The notes under the pieces: generated by a model | The model's database searches: none | The model's input: the letters and a program-made list of their open reading frames with translations, nothing else | Told to the model about the DNA's origin: nothing | Shown here: one piece after another, positions 57,905-64,000 of the stretch | Layout: the number at the start of each line of letters is the position of its first letter | How positions within the stretch are numbered: the stretch's first letter is position 1 | Translations under genes and position numbers: made by a program | Source of the DNA: Brucella oryzae | GTDB taxonomy: Bacteria > Pseudomonadota > Alphaproteobacteria > Rhizobiales > Rhizobiaceae | DNA: 64,000 nucleotides | Reading direction: 5' to 3' | Assembly: GCA_012103035.1 (NCBI GenBank) | Contig: JAAVLL010000005.1 | Span: forward strand, 62,001-126,000

Positions 57905-59174
57905 ATGAATGCCTACAAAATCCTCCTCGCGTCATGTGCCATTTTCGCTACAGGTCTGCCCGCCAAGGCGGAATTGAATCTCTGGCAGCAGAATTTTGTG
58001 GGCTGCTCGGTCTCATCTTCACCCTATACAACGCAGGTCCTTTTCAAGGACGCGTCGAAGGTTCGCCCGCTCATGCAAATTGCCGGGATGAACGCATGGG
58101 CGGTTCCAACTGCTGATGGCGGCCAGCAAATCGCGCTCACCACACCGGACGGTCTGACGATTTACGGTCGCATCGTCGGCCCGCAGGGTGAAGACATTTC
58201 CGCCGCTCTTCTGGCGACCACACCAACCGTCACACCGGAACCTTCGCCGTTCGATCCGCAGTCGCCAGCCACCTCATCAACGACGACCTCTCAGGCTGCC
58301 GCTAATGTTATCCGGTCGGTTCCCGGGTAGGAACCGCCGCGCAGATACGGCCGCGGCCGCCGCACCACAAATCGGACAGTCCTCCCCTGCCCCGGTTGAA
58401 CAACCATCCACGGCAGAGCCGCAACAGGCTGCTTCGGCTACCCCGTCTGTTGAGAGGCCAGCAAGCAACAATTCGGTCGCTGCATCGGCAGCACCCGCAA
58501 CGCAAGCCGCTCAATCCACGCAGGCCCCTACCGCCGCAACGCCGCCACCAGAGGCTCAGCCGCAACAGCAGGCGCAAACCGCTACCCCTCCGCAACAGCT
58601 CGCATCGGTGGGCTCGCAAACCGTTCCAGACGTTCCCAAGGCAGCCAGCATTGAACAGCTTATGCAGCAGGCTCAGGATTTCGCTATGTGGTTCCCTGCC
58701 AATAAGCCAAAGCCCGGTTCGCCTCTCGTCTACGTCTTCGTTGATCCCACCTGCCCGCATTGCGCATGGTCGTTCGAGCATCTGAAGCAGCGGATCGATG
58801 ACAACACGATTGACCTGCGCGTCATCATGGCCCCGATCCTTTCGCCCGAGGCCGCGCAGATCGCGGCTTCAATCATGCATCAGGAGGATATTGCTACGAG
58901 CTTGCGTGACCAGCTCGCATCCGTGATCGGATCGGGCAAGCCAGCGCCGAAGGTCGATCCGAAGAACTTCGACAACGCCGTGGTCGCAGCTATGCAACGC
59001 AATGTCGATTGGATGCGTCTCAATGGCGTTCCCGGAACCCCATTTTATCTCTATCGCACGAAGGAAGGTGCTCAGTTCGCCTTTGGCGCTCTCAATGATG
59101 CACAACTAGCAACCGCTCTCCCCGACGCGCAGCCAGCCGCTACCGCCAACAACGCCGGAACCGCCGCCCAATGA
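57905..59174 (+). CDS. DsbC-like thioredoxin-fold protein (TrbB-like) (frameshifted)
   Basis: About 423 aa. Signal peptide MNAYKILLASCAIFATGLPA; N-terminal domain LNLWQQNFVGCSVSSSPYTT. A long Ala/Pro/Gln/Thr linker (QAPTAATPPPEAQPQQQAQT) leads to a thioredoxin-fold domain with VFVDPTCPHCAWSFEHLKQR and cis-Pro in LNGVPGTPFYLYRTKEG. CPHC is a redox-active CxxC. IncI plasmids encode a DsbC-like TrbB for the mating apparatus. A shift near 58325 splits it in two. AAAGGA precedes the ATG; the TGA overlaps dotI. Confidence 0.8.
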
Positions 59175-59814
59175 GCCAGAACGCCGATTACGGCCAGATC
59201 GAAACAATCCTCATGCGGGCGGACGTTTATCGGACCGCCTATCGTCGCATGAGCATCATCGCCCTTGCCTTGCTTGTCGTCGCCGTGATCGCCGTCCTGG
59301 CGGCGGTTAGCCTCGCGTTGACAAGGCCGGAGCCGCGATATTTCGCAACGACAGCCGACGGGCGCATTCAGCCGCTCATACCGCTCGATCAACCACATTT
59401 GAGCGCCGCTGAGATAGCGACCTATGCGGCAGAAGCCGTCACCCGGTCCTTTACCTATTCATTCGCCACGTACCAGCAGGATTTTCAGGACGCGCAGCAG
59501 TATTTCACCAAGCCGCAAGGCTGGAATTCATTCGTTGATGCTGTTCAGAAATCCGGAACGCTCGAACTTGTGAAAAACCGCCGTCTCAACACGACTGCGA
59601 TCGCACAACGCGCAGTTATCGTGCGAGAAGGCGTCAATGCCAATGGCGTCTACGAGTGGATCGTTCAGATGCCGGTACGCGTCACCTATCAGTCTGCATC
59701 GGAAGTGACAGGCCAAAATTTGATGGTCACGATCACCCTGCAGCGTTTGCAAAGCTATGAACACCCGCGCGGCGCGGCTATCTCCCGCTTCCTCGCGGCC
59801 CCGGAGGTGCTTGA
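59171..59814 (+). CDS. dotI: DotI/IcmL (TraM)-like inner-membrane protein (frameshifted)
   Basis: About 214 aa: IETILMRADVYRTAYRRMSI then one membrane segment (IALALLVVAVIAVLAAVSLA), and a periplasmic domain (RYFATTADGRIQPLIPLDQP, YAAEAVTRSFTYSFATYQQD, VTGQNLMVTITLQRLQSYEH). This is the DotI/IcmL signature. The end reads FLAAPGGA if one C is restored at 59800, giving a stop overlapping the dotH ATG; as given the frame runs on wrongly. Start overlaps the preceding TGA. Confidence 0.87.
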
Positions 59815-60924
59815 TGAGAATGTTCGCCGGCAATATCGCTTTTCTCCTTGCCTTGAGTGGGTCCGCACTTGCTCAACAGGCTGCTCAGCCTGCGCAAACA
59901 TACACGCCTCCAACGCCAGAGGCCGCCGCCGAACTGCCTGTCCAACAGCCTCAGCAACAAGAGCAGGTATCTCAACCTGCCGACGAGCAGGAAACTCAAG
60001 GGCAAGGCCAACCTGCATACTCCAAATACGGCGAAGCAATGCCCGGACAGGCCGCGCAACGCCAGCCACGACAAGCCCCGAATGTCCCGATCATCGGCGC
60101 CCGCCGTCTGATGCAGTCACTTTCCGAACTGGACCGTCCCCTGACGCCAGAAGAGATTACGGCCTATGGCGCAACTGTTCAGTCGTTAATGCCGATGTCT
60201 CCGGAAATCATCCGCGATTATCGGCGTAGGGTCGATGAAAGCCAGAAGGCCGCGGCGATGCCGCCAAGCGGTTTCAGAGCACGGCCAATATCTGATTCCG
60301 TGCGTATGTCGCTCAAGTCGAATCAGGCGCTCCAAACCCTGTACACGACGCCAAACACGGTATCGGTAATGGCTTTCTACGACCGCACAGGCAAAGCATG
60401 GCCGATTGCCAGCTTTGTCGTTGGTCGAGCCGATTCTTTCCAAGTCTATGCGCTGCAGGAAGGTTCGAACCAGATCGCAGTCACGCCGCTCGTGACGCAC
60501 GGCTATTCGAACCTGATAATCTCGCTTGTCGAGGAAGATCGCCCGATCGTGATCAATCTCGAGACAAGCGATACCAAGACGCATTTCCGCCGTGACATCA
60601 CCGTTGAGGGTACGGCCCAAATGCCGCGGTCTCGCCGACGGAAGTTTCCGTTAAAGAACCGCCTTCCAACGGGACGATGATGGCCTTCGCACAAGGTGCG
60701 GATCTACCAAGATCGGCAATCAAATTGCGGACATCTGACAGCAATGTTGAGGCCTGGCTTCTCGATGGAGCCTATTATCTCCGGACATCTGACACATACA
60801 CCTCCCCGTCCCCACAAGCCATGCTGACGGGACCGGGAGGCGTCCATGCCGTGAAAATCAAGCCCTCCCCGTTGTGCTGATCTCGCGCAATGGCACGATT
60901 TCCAGAGTGAGGATTTCCCAATGA
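59814..60924 (+). CDS. dotH: DotH/IcmK (TraN)-like outer-membrane ring protein (frameshifted)
   Basis: About 370 aa. Signal peptide MRMFAGNIAFLLALSGSALA, a Gln/Pro-rich stretch, then QSLSELDRPLTPEEITAYGA, RARPISDSVRMSLKSNQALQ, VSVMAFYDRTGKAWPIASFV, NLIISLVEEDRPIVINLETS: the DotH core. The C-terminal part (FAQGADLPRSAIKLRTSDSN, NVEAWLLDGAYYLRTSDT) is in another frame after a shift near 60612, and the end VVLISRNGTISRVRISQ after one near 60868. Its TGA overlaps dotG. Forms the outer-membrane core with DotC and DotD. Confidence 0.88.
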
Positions 60925-62205
60925 GCGACGCAAGCGACGAAAACGCTAAGAATTCGGCCGAGCGCGAGGACGCCGCTCCGGACCTGGCCGGTGCAGCAAC
61001 CGTCAACCGTTCGGGCCGCAAACGCGGATCACGAGTTCAGACCTACGTCGTAATCGGTTTGCTCGCCTCAGCCGTCGGCTATGTCGGCTACTCCATGTTC
61101 AAGCAAAGCGACCTTGCACCATCCGTATTTCGCGTGGCCCCAATGTCGATGCTACGCCAGCCGGACAGCAGCAGGCCGATTCCGAACGGTATCAGCAATC
61201 GCTTGATGCGGTTAACCAGCAGGGCGCGCAAACGGCTGATCAAAGCGGGGGCAGCTTCCTCGCTACGCCAGACGAACCGTTGCGCAATATTGACGATATT
61301 CGCGACGTCACGAAGGAGCCCTACCCTCGCCAACGTCCGGTGGCTCCTGCCAACGAAGTTCCGACGCAGCGGGTTGAGAATTTCACTCCTGACCGCCGAC
61401 AGGCCATGACCCCGGATGACTACAGTGACATAAATACGCTTGCCGGTGCGATGGCCGCCCAAGCTGCAAGCTTAGCGTCGCAATGGTCTCCCAAGGGATC
61501 AGTTAATACGATCGTTCTCAATCAGACGCTCTACAAGTCGCCCGAACAGCGACAGGCCGAGGCCGAGGCAGCACGACAGGCCGCCCTTTCTGGCAATGGT
61601 GGCGTTGTCGACGGCGCAAACATGCTGATCAAAGCCGGTCAGATCCTCTTTGCACGCACCGTCAATGCGTCCGACTCCGATACGCCCGGTCCCGTCGTCG
61701 CCGAGATATTCCAAAAGGCCCTCTCTATCGCGCTCGAATGCTCGGGTCATTTCAGCAAAACCGCAACACGAACGCATTGATTGTCGAATTCAGCCGCCTT
61801 GTGATGGCCGATGGCACGGAAGTACCGATCTCGGCATATGCCGTTGATGGTGCCAAAGGCTCCATCGCCGTCAAATCAGACGTAGATCATCGGTGGCTTG
61901 CCCGCTACGGGCCGCGACTTGCCGGTGCCTTCATTTCCGGCCTTGGCGAAACCATGTCGCGCCCAAGCCAGGAAATCATCATTGGCAATAACTCCACGAC
62001 TGTCGTTGATCGCGAAACCGAGCTGAAGGACGCGCTATATGCCGGCGCTGGCCGTGTTGGCGATCAGCTCGCCAGCGAAATCGAGGACATGGCCCCGAGT
62101 GGACCGCTCGTCAAGCTTGGCAGCGGCTACACCATTGGCGTCCTATTCATGCAGGGCGTACCCAACGTTCAGGCCACGCTTAATTCGGTTGCTACGCGAT
62201 GGTGA
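60921..62205 (+). CDS. dotG: DotG/IcmE (TraO)-like core protein (frameshifted)
   Basis: About 428 aa. One membrane segment (YVVIGLLASAVGYVGYSMFK), a short variable middle, then a VirB10/TrbI-like C-terminal domain: LIKAGQILFARTVNASDSDT, GPLYRARMLGSFQQNRNTNA, EFSRLVMADGTEVPISAYAV, HRWLARYGPRLAGAFISGLG. The long pentapeptide repeats of Legionella DotG are absent, as in plasmid TraO. Shifts lie near 61120, 61265 and 61718 (AAAAGGCC for AAAAGGGCC). It spans inner to outer membrane. The TGA overlaps icmT. Confidence 0.9.
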
Positions 62206-62614
62206 ACAGGAATTCGAAGACGGCAACCGCTTCAAAAGAAAGGTCCATTGGCGCGACTCCATGCGAGAACCCCGTCTCATGATCTTTGATGCCCGCCTGG
62301 TCTTCTTTTTCCTGCTTCTGGCGGTCCATCTTGCGGTCTGGACCGCCGTTCTTCTCCTGGCAGCAATGCTTGTGTTCTGGCTCGTTGAACGGGCTGGATA
62401 TCGTTTCCCGAGTGCTCTCAGGACGATCAGGGCCACCTTTGCGGGTCATAGGAGGCCGGCGTTCTATCAGAGACGTTATCGCGAAGCCGTAGACTACGGA
62501 TTCGAATATCGCCGCTCCCCTCCCTCCCCGATACCCGCTCAGAAGGCTCCGGCAGTAACGGAGCCCGAACCTGTCGAGACACAGGCGGGCAGTCTCCCAT
62601 TAGCCGCTGAATAA
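62199..62614 (+). CDS. icmT: IcmT (TraK)-like membrane protein (frameshifted)
   Basis: About 138 aa: MVNRNSKTATASKE, then KVHWRDSMREPRLMIFDARL after restoring one A near 62243, and FFFLLLAVHLAVWTAVLLLA with AAMLVFWLVERAGYRFPSAL. The HWRDS-REPR-x-FDAR box followed by membrane segments is the IcmT signature. The tail (GFEYRRSPPSPIPAQKAPAV) is Pro-rich and longer than in Legionella. It ends the plus-strand T4SS operon; its stop lies inside a terminator hairpin. Confidence 0.83.
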
Positions 62615-62626
62615 GCGGCTATTTTT
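62602..62626 (+). terminator. Rho-independent terminator of the T4SS operon
   Basis: AGCCGCT (62602-62608) pairs with AGCGGCT (62614-62620), followed by ATTTTTG. It overlaps the last codons of the icmT-like gene. Confidence 0.85.
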
Positions 62627-62833
62627 GCTTCGCATTCACTTCCCAATGGAATATATAAGCAAAACGTTTTCCATAGGTTTTAAATAGGTATACCATAATA
62701 AAACCTTTGCGAAACGTAGGAATTGCGTTTACCATCCGTTCATAATCCAATGATAAAACCGATAGTGAAGACATTCGCATGGTTTCGGATGCGTCCACTA
62801 TCCGAATAGCAAATAGATACGGAAGATGATCGT
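62627..62833. promoter_or_regulatory. AT-rich parA promoter/operator region
   Basis: About 200 AT-rich bases. TCGGAT (62785-62790) and ATCCGA (62800-62805) form an inverted repeat close to the parA start, and AAAACGTTTT (62661-62670) is a palindrome next to a TTTTGCTTATAT-like motif (reversed). Probable ParA/partner autoregulation and perhaps the centromere. Confidence 0.5.
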
Positions 62834-63504
62834 ATGGCTGTCGTTTCCTTCATGACCACCAAAGGCGGCGGTGGAAAAACCACAAGCGCCACGCTTTTGC
62901 GACCGTACTCGCAGAGCAGGGCGCTTCGGTATGCATGATCGACGCCGACCCCAATCAGCCGCTTGTCGGTTGGGCCACAGAGGCGGTTCATCCCAAATCG
63001 TTGACGGTGATCGGCGATGTACATGAGGACAACATCATCGAGACGATCGAAGAACAATCCGCCAAGCATATGTTTGTGGTTGTCGATCTCGAAGGCTCGG
63101 CAAACCTATCGACCGGCTACGCGCTGACCCAAAGCGATCTGATACTTATCCCGTTGCAGCCGTCCAAACTCGATGCCAACGAAGCGGCCAAAACCCTGAA
63201 GTTCATCCTCAGACAGGGTAAAAGCAGTGGGAAGACAATGCCTGCACGAGTATTTTGGGCTCGCACGCCAGCCGCATATATTACGCGCAGCGCTCGCGAT
63301 ATCGGCTCGCAATTCGAGGAAGCAGGAATCGGCTTTCTCGAAACCAGCTTGATCGAACGAGAAGCCTTCAGGGGCATCTTCAACTACGGCAGGACACTGG
63401 AGAACCTGACCGAAGATCAGGTTCCCTCACTTGAGAAGGCTCGGGCTAACGCCGCCGCGTTCACCGGTGAAATCATCGCCTTGCTGAAGGAGCACCGCAC
63501 ATGA
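62834..63504 (+). CDS. parA: ParA partition ATPase (frameshifted)
   Basis: About 224 aa, a short type Ib ParA. Deviant Walker A TTKGGGGKTTSATLL (both Lys present), Walker A' MIDADPNQPL, Walker B-like MFVVVDLEGSANLSTGYALT, and LILIPLQPSKLDANEAAKTL. One base lost near 62893 (CACAAGCGCCACGCTTTTGC for ...CTTTTGGC, restoring LLATVLAEQGASVCMIDADP) causes an early stop. The N-terminus lacks an HTH, so the partner probably represses transcription. Its TGA overlaps the partner ATG. Confidence 0.88.
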
Positions 63505-63950
63505 GCACGCACAATATTCGCCTTGATCTGGATGAGTTTAAACCAGAGGCCAAGAAGGCCGATCCTGCTGCAAAGGCGTCCGTGGAAAAGCTTGCCGAGG
63601 CAACCGGTTTCAAGACGCGTCATGCACCGGAACAGACCCGCAATGAGCCGAAACCTTCCCCGAAACCCGACTCCCTACCTGCACCGGCCGCCCCGGTAGC
63701 GCCAGTAGCATCAGAAGGAGAGGGCGAAGCACGTCGCCGTGGTAGAAAACGGACCACCAATCGTAACACTCCCTTTGCCGTGAAGCTGAAGGTCGAGACG
63801 AACAACCTGATCTATGAGTTTGCCGACCGCCTCGAATGCAACGCGATTGCCGAGGTCCTGGAACTGGCACTTGGCGCACTTCAGAAAGAACTTGACGAGG
63901 GCATAGACCCTCGAGCTCGCGCGGCCGAACAGGCGGCCGCCCAGGGCTAA
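63501..63950 (+). CDS. Partition partner protein (ParB/ParG-like, RHH-type suspected)
   Basis: 149 aa, intact. N-terminus MSTHNIRLDLDEFKPEAKKA, a Pro/Ala linker (PKPDSLPAPAAPVAPVASEG), a basic patch (EARRRGRKRTTNRNTPFAVK) and a C-terminal strand-helix-helix unit (KLKVETNNLIYEFADRLECN, AIAEVLELALGALQKELDEG). The last part resembles a ribbon-helix-helix DNA-binding fold. Overlap with parA (ATGA) indicates coupling. Type Ib ParA proteins work with such small partners. Confidence 0.68.
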   Translation: MSTHNIRLDLDEFKPEAKKADPAAKASVEKLAEATGFKTRHAPEQTRNEPKPSPKPDSLPAPAAPVAPVASEGEGEARRRGRKRTTNRNTPFAVKLKVETNNLIYEFADRLECNAIAEVLELALGALQKELDEGIDPRARAAEQAAAQG

Positions 63951-64000
63951 TGCCCGGCGGCCGGGTAGGGAGGGCTGGCAAGCGTTTGCGAACGCGGTTA

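Noticed and set aside
1..64000. tRNA, rRNA, tmRNA or CRISPR loci
   Set aside because: No cloverleaf with a conserved T-loop, no rRNA text and no regular repeat-spacer array were seen on either strand by reading; a covariance scan was not possible.

Overview
The window reads as an accessory replicon (large conjugative plasmid, or integrated element) of an alphaproteobacterium, most likely order Hyphomicrobiales (rhizobia, Brucella/Ochrobactrum and relatives). Support: a Ti-plasmid-type tra gene set (traG-traD-traC / traA-traF-traB-traH), a RepC-like initiator, several ArdC, DUF736 and ParB-like genes of the kind carried by rhizobial plasmids, high GC, and a GTTC-N7-GTTC LexA box. No rRNA, tRNA, CRISPR array or core metabolic gene was seen.

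Layout. (1) 0-9 kb: ParB-like protein, small plasmid genes, WGR protein, ArdC, DUF736 protein, and a FIC-BID (VbhT-like) toxin. (2) 9.3-12.8 kb: exonuclease-BRCT protein, zinc-ribbon protein and HTH-DEAD/DEAH helicase. (3) 13.3-21.9 kb: first conjugation (Dtr) region with its own oriT. (4) 21.9-23.7 kb: IS6-family element between two truncated genes, one a LigD-type ligase fragment. (5) 23.7-34.5 kb: a second accessory block (ParB-like, secreted nuclease, DUF736 x2, ArdC, RepC, serine recombinase) with hairpin-rich repeated leaders. (6) 35.1-62.6 kb: second conjugation region: coupling protein, traD/traC, oriT, a second TraA-type relaxase, then a nearly complete I-type (Dot/Icm, IncI-like) type IV secretion system (dotD, C, B, A, O, P, E, F, I, H, G, icmT) with a DsbC-like protein and a transglycosylase, interrupted by an SOS-type Y-family polymerase. 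(7) 62.8-64 kb: parA and a partner gene.

How it fits together: RepC and ParA maintain the replicon. TraA-type relaxases nick the two oriT sites. The second relaxase lies beside a coupling protein and the I-type channel. ArdC, DUF736, ParB-like and nuclease genes look like establishment genes expressed early in a recipient. FIC-BID is a candidate secreted or addiction toxin.

Two features dominate the reading. First, most long genes are broken by 1-2 base indels, nearly always one base short in a homopolymer, and the intact protein is recovered on repair. This looks like uncorrected long-read error rather than decay, so I give whole-gene spans across the frameshifts. Second, the leaders of the ArdC, ParB-like and DUF736 genes carry several families of repeated, structured elements whose closing stems differ in sequence between copies but stay complementary. 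These are the best candidate for an undescribed system: RNA leaders, or single-stranded-DNA promoters for leading-region genes.
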